Shown piece after piece: positions 1 to 7,803 of a DNA stretch of 25,041 nucleotides. Below the pieces are notes generated by a model. That model was not told the origin of the DNA. It worked only from the letters and a program-made list of their open reading frames with translations, and searched no databases. Position 1 is the first letter of the stretch. Every line of letters begins with the position of its first letter. Origin of the DNA: an uncultured Oscillospiraceae bacterium (GTDB lineage: Bacteria; Bacillota; Clostridia; Oscillospirales; Acutalibacteraceae); contig USDZ01000006.1 of NCBI GenBank assembly GCA_900553525.1, positions 1 to 25,041 of the forward strand, written 5' to 3'. Made by a program: the position numbers and the translations under genes.

Positions 1-19
1 GTTATACTTTTACTCATGA

Positions 20-98
20 GGGACAGAGCTCCTTTTTGGGTTGTTTGGTGTTGCAGCTTAACTATACCCTATGAAGGCTCTGTCCTTCTACTTTTTTT
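20..98 (+). terminator. Hairpin with T-run, possible terminator of an upstream gene or RNA
   Basis: A 9-bp perfect stem (ggacagagc at 21-29 with gctctgtcc at 77-85) encloses a 47-nt loop and is followed by seven T at 92-98. The loop is much longer than in an ordinary intrinsic terminator and could fold further (ggg/ccc pairing inside). This may be the 3' end of a gene or structured RNA lying to the left of the window. I do not recognise an RNA family in it. Confidence 0.35.
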
Positions 99-175
99 AT
101 TCGCTTTTTCTTGCCCTCCTGTCCAACATGTATTGTACCTCTACAGGATATCAATATATTGAAAGGATGGAGGAC

Positions 176-204
176 TTGCTATATGAGTAGGCACATGCTA
201 TAAT
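176..204 (+). promoter_or_regulatory. Sigma-70/SigA-type promoter of the membrane-protein gene
   Basis: TTGCTA at 176-181, a 17-nt spacer and a perfect TATAAT at 199-204. Transcription would begin near 211, so the RNA would start almost exactly at the base of the hairpin at 212-247. It points at the gene beginning at 386. Confidence 0.6.
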
Positions 205-211
205 ATATTAA

Positions 212-247
212 AAGCAACCCTTTCCGATTGTGAGGGAAGGGTTGTTT
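212..247 (+). other. Leader hairpin at the predicted 5' end of the transcript
   Basis: caacccttTcc at 215-225 pairs with ggaagggttg at 235-244 (ten base pairs with one bulged T), extended by weak pairs to 212-247; the loop is about 9 nt. Only three T follow, so on the plus strand it is a poor terminator. On the minus strand the stem is followed by TTTT, but no minus-strand gene needs a terminator here. A transcript-stabilising 5' hairpin or weak attenuator is possible. Confidence 0.4.
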
Positions 248-385
248 ACAATAGTAAATGTAGCCACGAATGAAAAAGCGGTGGACCAATAGATAGAAAC
301 GATCAGGAACGATAATAGAGAAGCGCTTATCTCTGCTGTGAAACCAAAGATCTCAACCGCCGACATAGGAAAGGACTGGACGGGT

Positions 386-1105
386 ATGGCCAGGGAAATG
401 TATCTCGTTGGTGTCGATGAAACCGAACTTGAACCGCCGAAATCACCCGAACCGCCGAAAGGCTTCAAGGCCAAATGGGAGAATTTTTGGTATCATTACA
501 AATGGCCGGTCATCATCGGGATATTGGTAGTGATTGCCGTCATTGTCCTAATCATTCAGGCGATGAGCAAAAAGAACCCGGATTATCACCTTATCATCGC
601 GTCTACGAAGAATATATCGATTTCCGCAGGCGACGCATTTGCCGCGGAACTGGGAAAATACGGTCGGGATTTGAACGGGGACGGACAGGTGCTCGTTTCG
701 GTTGAACTTCTTTATGTCGGCGGCGACAGCGGACAACTCGGCGTTCTCGACCAGCAGAAGTTGACAGCCTCCGTGTTTTCCGGGGATACCATGTTTTTCG
801 GTTTTTCTCCGGACTACTACCAGGATCGTATATTGGAAAACCTGGCGGATTCCGATATGGCCTTTTTCGATGAACTTGGAATCGAGGGAGAGGGTGTGTC
901 CGAGGACGGGCGTACCTGGACTTGGCGAGAGGATCCTCTTCTCCAGACGGACGCTATGGAAGGAGTGCCTGAGGATCTGATCTTTAGCGTCCGAACCGTC
1001 TCGGGAACAGCGGGGGGAAAACAGAGCCAGCAGATGCACGATGAATGTCTGGAACTGCTGAGGGCCTATATCACAAAAAGCCCGCTGGAACAACCATCCG
1101 CTTGA
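386..1105 (+). CDS. Single-pass membrane protein with extracytoplasmic domain, function unknown
   Basis: A 239-residue protein. Residues about 1-39 are cytoplasmic, proline- and lysine-rich, and end in an aromatic patch (KWENFWYHYKW). Residues about 40-60 form one very hydrophobic helix (VIIGILVVIAVIVLIIQAM). The remaining ~175 residues would face outside and are acidic, with no motif I can assign; the DLNGDG stretch resembles a calcium-binding loop but stands alone. The layout of short basic tail, FWYxYKW and one helix is common in clostridial membrane proteins of unknown function. I chose ATG 386 because AGGAAAGGA lies ten bases before it; a GTG at 338 would add 16 residues but has a poorly placed ribosome binding site. 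It is preceded by a promoter at 176-204 and its stop codon lies inside the ilvD promoter. Confidence 0.75.
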   Translation: MAREMYLVGVDETELEPPKSPEPPKGFKAKWENFWYHYKWPVIIGILVVIAVIVLIIQAMSKKNPDYHLIIASTKNISISAGDAFAAELGKYGRDLNGDGQVLVSVELLYVGGDSGQLGVLDQQKLTASVFSGDTMFFGFSPDYYQDRILENLADSDMAFFDELGIEGEGVSEDGRTWTWREDPLLQTDAMEGVPEDLIFSVRTVSGTAGGKQSQQMHDECLELLRAYITKSPLEQPSA

Positions 1106-1130
1106 ATTTTTCGAGTATTTCGAGTATATA
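1102..1130 (+). promoter_or_regulatory. Promoter of ilvD, overlapping the upstream stop codon
   Basis: TTGAAT at 1102-1107 (its TGA is the stop of the preceding gene), a 17-nt spacer and TATATA at 1125-1130. The spacer and -10 contain a tandem 9-bp repeat, TTCGAGTAT at 1110-1118 and again at 1119-1127, which could be a regulator site or chance. Confidence 0.5.
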
Positions 1131-1156
1131 GCCATACAATGGAAAGGATGAATTTT

Positions 1157-2821
1157 ATGCGCAGTGATTTGATGAAGTCTGGGGTTTCCAGGGCACCCCA
1201 CCGCTCTCTGCTGAAGGCTTTGGGTCTGACCGATCAAGAAATTACCCGCCCTTTTGTGGCGGTAGTCAGTTCCAAAAGCGATTATATACCTGGTCATACC
1301 CATCTCGATACCATTACTAAGGCGGTAGAGGCAGGGATCCGCAATGCGGGCGGCGTTCCCTTTACTTTCAATACCATCGGTGTATGCGACGGTTTGGCCA
1401 TGAATCATTTGGGGATGAAATATTCGCTATGCTCCCGGGAATTGATTGCCGATTCTATTGAGGTAATGCTCACGGCCCATCCTCTTGACGCCGTAGTATT
1501 TATTCCGAACTGTGATAAAATTGTTCCCGGCATGTTGCTTGCGGCGTGCCGGCTGAATCTCCCTTCCATTTTTGTCAGCGGCGGTCCCATGCTGCCGGGA
1601 ACGGACGGAGACAAAAAAGTCGGACTCAACGAGGTGTTTGAGGCCGTGGGAAGCGTGGCGGCTGGAACCCGGGACGAGAGTTCCCTCCACGAGTTGGAGG
1701 AAACCGCCTGCCCTGGCTGTGGCTCTTGTTCGGGGATGTATACCGCTAATTCGATGAACTGTTTGACCGAGGCAATTGGGATGGCTTTGCCTGGGAACGG
1801 CACGATTCCCGCGGTAATGGCCGCCCGGATCCGGCTGGCCAAGCAGACCGGTGAACGGGTGATGGAACTGCTTAAAGAAAACATCCGCCCCAAGGACATC
1901 CTCACCCCTGCCGCGTTCGAAAACGCTCTGCGGGCGGATATGGCAATCGGCTGCTCTTCCAATACCGTGTTGCACATCGTGGCGGTTTCTTATGCCGCGG
2001 GCTGTCCATTGACCCTCAAGCAAATTGACGACATCGGGAAGGCGACGCCGCAGATCTGCAAGCTCAATCCGGCTAGCCAGGTTTTTATCACCGATCTAAA
2101 CGGTGTGGGCGGCATTCAGTCCATGCTTAAGGAACTCGACCGAGCCGGCATGATCCCCCGGGATGCCATCACGGTTTCGGGTACGGTTGGGGAAAGAATC
2201 GACGCTGCCAGGGATGCGGACGGCGAGATCATTCATCATTTGGATTCCCCCTTCCGGAAAGATGGGGGACTGGCGATCCTTTTCGGCAATCTCGCTACGG
2301 ATGGCGCTGTAGTGAAGCAGGGGGCGGTTGCTCCCTCCATGATGGTCCATCAAGGCCCGGCACGGGTTTTCGACAGCGAGGAGGATGCGACCGAGGCTAT
2401 TACGGGCGGCAGGATCCACCCCGGTGATGTCGTGGTTATTCGGTATGAAGGCCCCAAGGGTGGCCCAGGAATGCGGGAGATGCTGACCCCCACTGCTACC
2501 ATTGCCGGAATGGGATTGGGGGAGAGCGTTGCCTTGATTACGGACGGACGCTTTTCCGGCGCAACCCGCGGCGCCTCTATCGGGCATGTGTCGCCCGAGG
2601 CGGCTGCCGGCGGCGTGATTGCACTGGTCGAAGAAGGCGACATCATCTCTATCGATATTCCGGCGCGCAAATTGGAACTCTTGGTGGATGAGAAAACCTT
2701 GGCGGACCGCAAAGCTCGGTGGAAGGCTCCTCACCGCGAACTGTCGGGATATGCCAAACGGTATGCCCAGCATGTGACCAGCGGTTCCACCGGCGCGGTA
2801 TTTGATGATTTGCTTGAATAA
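1157..2821 (+). CDS. ilvD: Dihydroxy-acid dehydratase
   Basis: Dehydrates 2,3-dihydroxy-3-methylbutanoate (and the methylpentanoate) to the 2-keto acids that become valine, leucine, isoleucine and pantothenate; cytoplasmic Fe-S enzyme. The 554 residues match the family's usual length. Visible motifs are CDGLAMNHLGMKYSL, the Fe-S loop NCDKIVPGM, and ACPGCGSCSGMYTANSMNC with the second conserved cysteine and the substrate loop. The early motif reads IPGHTHLDT rather than a PCNxHL type, which fits the oxygen-labile [4Fe-4S] class as in E. coli; that class assignment is from family knowledge. ATG 1157 (protein begins MRSDLMKSG) is preferred over ATG 1139, because GGAAAGG at 1141-1147 is spaced nine bases from it and the family begins this way. 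It has its own promoter and terminator, so it appears monocistronic. Confidence 0.97.
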   Translation: MRSDLMKSGVSRAPHRSLLKALGLTDQEITRPFVAVVSSKSDYIPGHTHLDTITKAVEAGIRNAGGVPFTFNTIGVCDGLAMNHLGMKYSLCSRELIADSIEVMLTAHPLDAVVFIPNCDKIVPGMLLAACRLNLPSIFVSGGPMLPGTDGDKKVGLNEVFEAVGSVAAGTRDESSLHELEETACPGCGSCSGMYTANSMNCLTEAIGMALPGNGTIPAVMAARIRLAKQTGERVMELLKENIRPKDILTPAAFENALRADMAIGCSSNTVLHIVAVSYAAGCPLTLKQIDDIGKATPQICKLNPASQVFITDLNGVGGIQSMLKELDRAGMIPRDAITVSGTVGERIDAARDADGEIIHHLDSPFRKDGGLAILFGNLATDGAVVKQGAVAPSMMVHQGPARVFDSEEDATEAITGGRIHPGDVVVIRYEGPKGGPGMREMLTPTATIAGMGLGESVALITDGRFSGATRGASIGHVSPEAAAGGVIALVEEGDIISIDIPARKLELLVDEKTLADRKARWKAPHRELSGYAKRYAQHVTSGSTGAVFDDLLE

Positions 2822-2832
2822 ATCGTTTTCAG

Positions 2833-2860
2833 TCCCCCTGAGTTTTCAGGGGGATTTTTT
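2833..2860 (+). terminator. Intrinsic terminator of ilvD
   Basis: A perfect 9-bp stem (TCCCCCTGA at 2833-2841, TCAGGGGGA at 2846-2854) with a 4-nt loop is followed by six T at 2855-2860. It lies 11 nt after the ilvD stop. Confidence 0.95.
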
Positions 2861-2981
2861 AAAAAGCAACAGAAAAAAGGGATGCTTTTTTCCTATCAAG
2901 ACTATGCGCGAGAGACCGTCAACCGGCGATGATGTTGTCCTATAAACATACAGACAAACTGAAATGAATAGGGAGATGTCT

Positions 2982-3767
2982 ATGAGCATAACCAATCAAA
3001 ATATAGACGGCGGTAAGGCGTTTGATTGGGGACGAGCCTCGGCGGATTATGCCAAATTCCGCGATATTTATCCACCGGAGTTTTATGAAAAAATTGTTAG
3101 GCGACGCTTATGCATAGGTGATCAGATCGTTCTGGATATCGGAACAGGAACGGGGGTGCTCCCAAGAAACATGTGTCGCTATGGGGCAAAATGGACGGGC
3201 ATAGATATATCCGAAAATCAGATTGAGCAAGCGAAAAGTCTTTCGCGGGGTATGGATATTGATTATTATGTACTGCCGGCGGAACAGTCGGGCTTCCCAG
3301 AACATTCCTTTGATGTGATTACTGCGTGCCAATGTTTTTGGTATTTTAAGCACGAGTTCCTCCTCCCGGAATTGAGGCGAATACTGAAGCCTGGCGGAAG
3401 CTTTCTTGTGTTGTGCATGGAATGGCTGCCTTTTGACGATAAGATCGCTGGGGAAAGCGAAAAGTTGGTTTTAAAATATAAGCCGGATTGGAGCGGCGCA
3501 GGGGCAACGGTTCACCCGATTCGCATACCGGATGGCTATCATAAAAGCTTTGAGTTTGTTTATCATGAGGAGTATCTTTTAAATGTACATTTTACCCGTG
3601 AAAGCTGGAACGGCAGAATGAAGGCCTGCAGAGGTATCGGCGCGTCGCTTGCGGAAGAGGAGATTGCCGCTTGGGAACAAGAGCATATGGAAAAGCTCGA
3701 AGAGATGGCTCCACCCGAATTTGATATCCTGCATTATGGAGCCATTGCTGAACTCAAAGCAAAATAA
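2982..3767 (+). CDS. Class I SAM-dependent methyltransferase
   Basis: A 261-residue cytoplasmic enzyme of the Methyltransf_11/25 type. Motif I is LDIGTGTGVLPRNM (about residues 51-64), followed by the acidic ribose-binding end of strand 2 (GIDISENQ), the post-II region ITACQCFWYF and the LKPGG turn before strand 5 (PGGSFLVLCMEW). The C-terminal ~100 residues carry a tryptophan- and glutamate-rich helical region that probably forms the substrate lid. The substrate cannot be told from the sequence; it may be a small molecule. ATG 2982 is chosen because GGGAG at 2971-2975 is six bases upstream; ATGs at 2964 and 2976 are poorly placed. It stands between two strong terminators, so it is transcribed alone. 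Confidence 0.9.
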   Translation: MSITNQNIDGGKAFDWGRASADYAKFRDIYPPEFYEKIVRRRLCIGDQIVLDIGTGTGVLPRNMCRYGAKWTGIDISENQIEQAKSLSRGMDIDYYVLPAEQSGFPEHSFDVITACQCFWYFKHEFLLPELRRILKPGGSFLVLCMEWLPFDDKIAGESEKLVLKYKPDWSGAGATVHPIRIPDGYHKSFEFVYHEEYLLNVHFTRESWNGRMKACRGIGASLAEEEIAAWEQEHMEKLEEMAPPEFDILHYGAIAELKAK

Positions 3768-3804
3768 CCGGCTCTATTTTGCATAGATTTCCGGCTTATA
3801 ATCC

Positions 3805-3846
3805 ATGCGCGGGAAAGCCCCAAAGGGCTTTCCCGCGCATTTTTTT
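3805..3846 (+). terminator. Very strong intrinsic terminator after the methyltransferase
   Basis: A perfect 16-bp stem (ATGCGCGGGAAAGCCC at 3805-3820 and its complement at 3825-3840) with a CAAA loop, followed by a T-run through 3846. It ends the plus-strand methyltransferase transcript. The minus-strand gene ends at 3959, well before it; on that strand the stem is not followed by a T-run. Confidence 0.95.
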
Positions 3847-3958
3847 CGTTTATCCAAATTCTTTATTACGACTCTACGTTTGCATGTTGAGAAGACGCAA
3901 GCACAACGCGCGTATTCCGTCGCTTGAAACGGGGAGTATCGCTCTCCGTGAAGCCGTA

Positions 3959-4672
3959 CTACTGCATCACGGGAGGGTAGTAAGGGGGAGGGGGAGGCTG
4001 CTGTTTTTTCTTGCGTCGGCTCAGAAATACCAGGAGGCCTGCAATACCACCGCCGATGACCGCCCCCAGGACGATCGGCAGGATCAGAGAAGCAGCGCTG
4101 ATACGAGCGGATTTCTGTGTATATACTTCGTCCAATATGACAAAGCTGTTGATCATGTCCATACCACTCTGCTGAAGCGAGGCGTTCTCGCTATCGGCTC
4201 CCATTGTGAAGGTGACGGTGTACAAATAGTTTTTTGAGGTCATTGTATAGGAATACTGATGGGTTTTGGCTGCATAGCCGTCCACAACGTATTGGATTTC
4301 CGCGTCGACCCCGATGGCCGGATATTCTCCGATTTTTGTTAAAAAGGTTTCAATGGAATCGACCGTGGCATAAGCATCTCCATATAAAGAAGACATCTGC
4401 TGATCGATTTCCCCGACAAATTGGTCCTTTAGATCGGATAGGTCATCTTCCTCAACATCCCAAAGATTCAATTGATCCTCGTTATCGCTTACCACGACGT
4501 TGATGTTGGCCGAGCCGTCTTCGGTCTGCCACAGATAATCGCTGCCCACTTGGAAAAAGCGGCTGTCAATCGTCATTTCGAATGTTTCATCGCTGAAAGC
4601 ATGGACGTTTAGCAGCATCGGTGCTGCAATGAACAGTAAGAGAATACAGGCGATGCGTTTTTTCTGTTTCAT
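3959..4672 (-). CDS. Secreted, C-terminally membrane-anchored protein, function unknown
   Basis: A 237-residue protein with a Sec signal peptide (basic MKQKKR, hydrophobic core to about residue 22, likely cleavage after VHA at residue 25). An acidic extracytoplasmic domain of ~165 residues follows, then one transmembrane helix (about 196-218, rich in Gly and Ile), a basic stop-transfer segment (RRKKK) and a short proline tail (QQPPPPPYYPPVMQ). This places the central domain outside and the proline tail in the cytoplasm. The middle region (e.g. GEYPAIGVDAEIQYVVDG) resembles the beta-rich domains of clostridial surface proteins, but I cannot name the family. ATG 4672 has GGGGTG about eight bases upstream. 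The gene lies 82 nt after gltX on the same strand with no clear terminator between, so it may be read through from gltX. Confidence 0.82.
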   Translation of the reverse strand: MKQKKRIACILLLFIAAPMLLNVHAFSDETFEMTIDSRFFQVGSDYLWQTEDGSANINVVVSDNEDQLNLWDVEEDDLSDLKDQFVGEIDQQMSSLYGDAYATVDSIETFLTKIGEYPAIGVDAEIQYVVDGYAAKTHQYSYTMTSKNYLYTVTFTMGADSENASLQQSGMDMINSFVILDEVYTQKSARISAASLILPIVLGAVIGGGIAGLLVFLSRRKKKQQPPPPPYYPPVMQ

Positions 4673-4754
4673 ATGATACACCCCAAATAATGGAATTAAA
4701 TCGCTGTTTAAACATTTTCTAACCCGCCACCAGGTGCCGTTTCAGAAACACCGC

Positions 4755-6407
4755 CTATAAAACGGCAGACGTTAAACGCCTTTTTACTTCTTCCGGCCCC
4801 AGCAGACGCATGATAGCGCATAGGTCAGGGGTATTGCGTCGGCCGGTGACGGCGATCCGCAATACGGTGCTGACATCCCCTGCATGTCCCTTCCAGGTGC
4901 CGGGGTTCTTTTTATATTCCTTGACTTCCGGACAAAATCCCAGAGAAGAAGCCATAGATTTGATCCGGGCAAACCAAGCCGGCTGGTCGTCCTGTGAATC
5001 GTAGATATTCCGATAGGCGGTCAAAATGGCGGCAATATCTTCTTTTTGCAAAGCCTCAGGATATACGAGGGAGGCCGGATCGGGCGCCGTATAGAAGTAG
5101 GCGGCATACTCCGGAGCGTCACTCCATTTGGCTAAATCCTTTCGGGGTTTTGGGCCTCCTCGGTCAATGGAAAAGACCGCTTCGGCGTACGCCGGATCCT
5201 GTTCGAGCAGACGGCTGAAGGCCGGATGATACTGTTCAGCCCAATTACGGATATGGCCGGTCACCGTATGCGCGTCCATGCGGGCGATCATATTTTTGCA
5301 GACATCGTTGAGTTTATTTAAATCAAAAAGCGCACCCGATACACTCATCTTTTTTAAGCTAAATGGGAAGGAGCTTCGAGGAGCGTCCGGATTGCATTTC
5401 CGCCATTCTTCGTAATCGCTGTTGGCAACGGTCATCAAATATTCGCGTACGCCCTCGACCGGATAGCCCTGTTCCGTATAAAAATGCATAGCGGCTTCCG
5501 GATCCTTTCGTTTTGACAGTTTGCGTTTTCCTGCTCCGTCTTCCTTTAGGATCGGACTGACATGGGCGTATTTGGGTATTTTGAACCCCAGCAGTTGAAA
5601 AAGCTGCACATGCTTGGGTACGGAAGAGATCCATTCGTCTCCGCGAATAACGTGAGTTGTACGCATGAGATGATCGTCCACGGCATGAGCAAAATGATAG
5701 GTGGGAATCCCATCGGATTTGAGCAAAACAAAGTCTTCGTCGTTCTCCGGCATTTCGACAACACCTTTGATCAAATCGTCGAATTTGATCCGCCGCTCCG
5801 GATCCCCCGGTGCACGCAGCCGTAGCACGTAAGATTCGCCCGACCGAATTCTGGAGATCGCTTCCTCCGGAGCGAGATTCCGACAGCAGGCATAGGGACC
5901 ATAGTATCCGGTGCGCAGCTTTTTTTCCTTTTGTTCAAGGCGGATTTTTTCGAGTGTTTCCGAAGTACAGAAACAGGGATAGGCCAATCCCTCCAGAACC
6001 AGCTTTTTCGCATAAGTATGATAGATCGACCGCCGTTCGCTCTGACGGTAGGGACCGTAATCTCCCCGTACGATACCGGGCGCGACAATTCCCTCGTCGA
6101 CGGCCAGGCCATAGGCGGCGAGGCCTCGCAAAATATCCTCCTCGCCGTCTGCGACCTCCCGTTTTTTATCCGTGTCTTCCAGGCGAAAATAAAAAATCCC
6201 ATTGGACGCGTCGGCGGTCAACCGGTCAATCGTAGCGGTAAAGAAGACCCCTAAGTGCAGATAGCCTGTCGGGCTGGGGGCAAAGCGTGTGACGCGAGCC
6301 CCTTCGGGTAAGGGACGAGGCGGATACAAAGCCTCGTATTCCTCCGATGTTTTGAGAGGATCAGGGAAAAGAAGATCCGCTAATTCTTCCAGAGCCGTCA
6401 TCGCCAT
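4755..6407 (-). CDS. gltX: Glutamate--tRNA ligase, long clostridial form
   Basis: Attaches glutamate to tRNA-Glu (and possibly to tRNA-Gln if the organism uses the amidotransferase route; not decidable here). It is a class I synthetase: the HIGH-type motif is FAPSPTGYLHLG (residues about 42-53), with FRLEDTD after it and the KMSKS equivalent KLSKR at about 296-300, preceded by the conserved GDEW. At 550 residues it is longer than the ~480-490 of E. coli or B. subtilis GluRS, but similar to long clostridial GluRS; the extra length is an N-terminal leader (MTALEELADLLFP) and insertions. A CxC...CC pattern (C145, C147, C174, C175) may be a zinc site. Starts at 6407 or 6401 both suit the AGAAAGG site; an upstream ATG at 6422 lacks one. 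A consensus promoter lies at 6456-6484. Confidence 0.95.
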   Translation of the reverse strand: MAMTALEELADLLFPDPLKTSEEYEALYPPRPLPEGARVTRFAPSPTGYLHLGVFFTATIDRLTADASNGIFYFRLEDTDKKREVADGEEDILRGLAAYGLAVDEGIVAPGIVRGDYGPYRQSERRSIYHTYAKKLVLEGLAYPCFCTSETLEKIRLEQKEKKLRTGYYGPYACCRNLAPEEAISRIRSGESYVLRLRAPGDPERRIKFDDLIKGVVEMPENDEDFVLLKSDGIPTYHFAHAVDDHLMRTTHVIRGDEWISSVPKHVQLFQLLGFKIPKYAHVSPILKEDGAGKRKLSKRKDPEAAMHFYTEQGYPVEGVREYLMTVANSDYEEWRKCNPDAPRSSFPFSLKKMSVSGALFDLNKLNDVCKNMIARMDAHTVTGHIRNWAEQYHPAFSRLLEQDPAYAEAVFSIDRGGPKPRKDLAKWSDAPEYAAYFYTAPDPASLVYPEALQKEDIAAILTAYRNIYDSQDDQPAWFARIKSMASSLGFCPEVKEYKKNPGTWKGHAGDVSTVLRIAVTGRRNTPDLCAIMRLLGPEEVKRRLTSAVL

Positions 6408-6455
6408 CAAGCCTTTCTGCATCGTATTAACCGGATATGGCTGCCGTCTTGGTTC

Positions 6456-6484
6456 ATTTTACCGTTACCGCTTGAAAATGTCAA
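6456..6484 (-). promoter_or_regulatory. Promoter of gltX
   Basis: On the minus strand, a perfect TTGACA (plus 6479-6484), a 17-nt spacer and TAAAAT (plus 6456-6461). Transcription would start near 6449, about 42 nt before the gltX start codon, leaving no room for a T-box leader. Its -35 box abuts the -35 box of the divergent promoter. Confidence 0.75.
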
Positions 6485-6501
6485 TGAGAGTATGTTAAGA
6501 T
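6472..6501 (+). promoter_or_regulatory. Promoter of the aminotransferase-trpS operon
   Basis: TTGAAA at 6472-6477, an 18-nt spacer and TAAGAT at 6496-6501, pointing right. It is weaker than the gltX promoter on the opposite strand, and the two share the same 45 bp. Confidence 0.45.
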
Positions 6502-6561
6502 AAGAATATCCGTATTCGGAAATTTTTTCATTCTATTATTAACCGGAAGGTCGGAGCCAAC

Positions 6562-7761
6562 ATGTTAACGTTTTCCTTTGCCGAGCGGGTACAGAATTTA
6601 AACCCCTCCGCCATTCGTGAAATCTTGAAGTATTCTGCCGATCCAGAGGTTGTGGGTCTTTCGGCAGGCAACCCCGCACCCGAAGCGTTTCCCCTTGAGA
6701 CGATCGCGGAATTGTCTTCACAGATATTCCGGGATCATCCTATTGACGCGCTTCAATATGGCACTACCGAGGGTTATGGCCCTTTGCGTGACTGCTTGAA
6801 GGCGTATATGAAGCGGAAACACGGAATTGGGCGGTCATTTGACGATTTGCTCATCACTTCTGGGGCCCAGCAGGCGATTGAACTCGTCGCTAAAGTACTC
6901 TGTAATCCAGGCGATGTGGTGCTTTGCGAGTCTCCCAGCTTTGTGGGCGCCTTGAATTCCATCAAGTCCCTGGGGGCGAGACTGGTCGGCGTTCCTCTCC
7001 AGGAGGACGGTGTGGACATTGCGGCTTTGGAAGAGACGCTCAAAACCGAAAAAAATGTCAAGTTTCTTTATCTGATCCCCAATTTTCAAAATCCTTCTGG
7101 TATTACCACCAGTTTGGAAAAACGTCGGAAAATTCTAGAACTTGCGGAACAATACGGGTTTCTTGTATTGGAGGACAACCCTTACGGAGACTTGCGGTTC
7201 GAAGGGGATCCTGTGCCGGCTGTCAAATCTTTTGATGAGAACGGATACGTGGCCTATGTGGGAACCTTTTCCAAAGTTCTGTCTCCTGGTATTCGCGTGG
7301 GATATGTCATAGCGCCTTCCGCTCTTCTGGCGAAAATGATTGTATGCAAACAAGGGGAAGATGTCCATACTCCTATGTGGAATCAGATGTTGGCCGAAGC
7401 ATTTATGCGGGAAACCGATTACGAGGCTCATCTGCGCCGCCTCCAGGAGATTTACCGGCAGAAGGCCAAACTGATGATCGATCTTGTGAATGAACATCTT
7501 GTACCCGCAGGGATTACTTACCATCCTATTCAGGGAGGACTCTTCCTGTGGTGCCAGTTGCCCGAGGGCACAGATATGCCGGCTTTCTGCACGTTAGCCG
7601 TCCGAGATCACAAGGTGGCGGTGGTGCCGGGCAATGCTTTTCTGACCTCGTCCGATCTGCCCTGCCTCTCCTTCCGCATCAATTTTTCCACTCCTACAGA
7701 CGAGGCGATGCGCAAGGGCCTGATTCGCCTGGGAAATTTCGCCCGGGATTATCTCAAATAA
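6562..7761 (+). CDS. PLP-dependent class I/II aminotransferase (2-aminoadipate/MocR-type fold)
   Basis: A 399-residue fold-type I aminotransferase. Visible PLP residues are the ITSGAQQA phosphate loop (about 98-105), N177 in PNFQNPSG, D205 in LEDNPYGD, the Schiff-base lysine K238 in GTFSKVLSPGIRVGY, and the conserved arginine R245. N-terminal SAGNPAPEAFP and LQYGTTEGYGPLR are typical of the LysN / aromatic aminotransferase II group. Substrate choice (aromatic, 2-aminoadipate or branched-chain) is inference only. There is no N-terminal GntR domain, so this is a stand-alone enzyme, not a MocR regulator. ATG 6562 has GGAG five bases upstream. It is the first gene of an apparent operon with trpS, which makes an aromatic amino acid role tempting but unproven. 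Confidence 0.93.
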   Translation: MLTFSFAERVQNLNPSAIREILKYSADPEVVGLSAGNPAPEAFPLETIAELSSQIFRDHPIDALQYGTTEGYGPLRDCLKAYMKRKHGIGRSFDDLLITSGAQQAIELVAKVLCNPGDVVLCESPSFVGALNSIKSLGARLVGVPLQEDGVDIAALEETLKTEKNVKFLYLIPNFQNPSGITTSLEKRRKILELAEQYGFLVLEDNPYGDLRFEGDPVPAVKSFDENGYVAYVGTFSKVLSPGIRVGYVIAPSALLAKMIVCKQGEDVHTPMWNQMLAEAFMRETDYEAHLRRLQEIYRQKAKLMIDLVNEHLVPAGITYHPIQGGLFLWCQLPEGTDMPAFCTLAVRDHKVAVVPGNAFLTSSDLPCLSFRINFSTPTDEAMRKGLIRLGNFARDYLK

Positions 7762-7803
7762 GAAGTGCGCCTTTGGGGCCGCTTCCGAAAGGAACGAAAC
7801 CTT

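Larger units (their letters stand above)
1..385. other. Intergenic region without a convincing gene
   Basis: No reading frame here has a plausible ribosome binding site plus protein-like content; the minus-strand frame over 208-474 runs back through the promoter and into the next gene and is a shadow. What is visible is a hairpin with T-run (20-98), a promoter (176-204), a leader hairpin (212-247) and roughly 170 nt of 5' leader before the first gene. Confidence 0.6.

Noticed and set aside
548..1408. 286-codon open frame on the minus strand across the membrane-protein and ilvD genes
   Set aside because: It is antisense to two well-supported genes, spans their junction and promoter, and its translation has no family-like motif.
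3779..4237. 152-codon plus-strand frame after the methyltransferase
   Set aside because: It runs straight through a perfect 16-bp terminator and is antisense to the secreted protein with a clear signal peptide and membrane anchor.
6408..6450. T-box leader before gltX
   Set aside because: The predicted transcript leader is only about 42 nt, too short for a T-box.
6562..7761. MocR-type regulator (GntR domain fused to an aminotransferase)
   Set aside because: The protein begins directly with the aminotransferase fold; no winged-helix domain precedes it.
7762..7803. T-box or trp attenuator before trpS
   Set aside because: Only 42 nt separate the two genes, with no stem-loop, T-box sequence or terminator.
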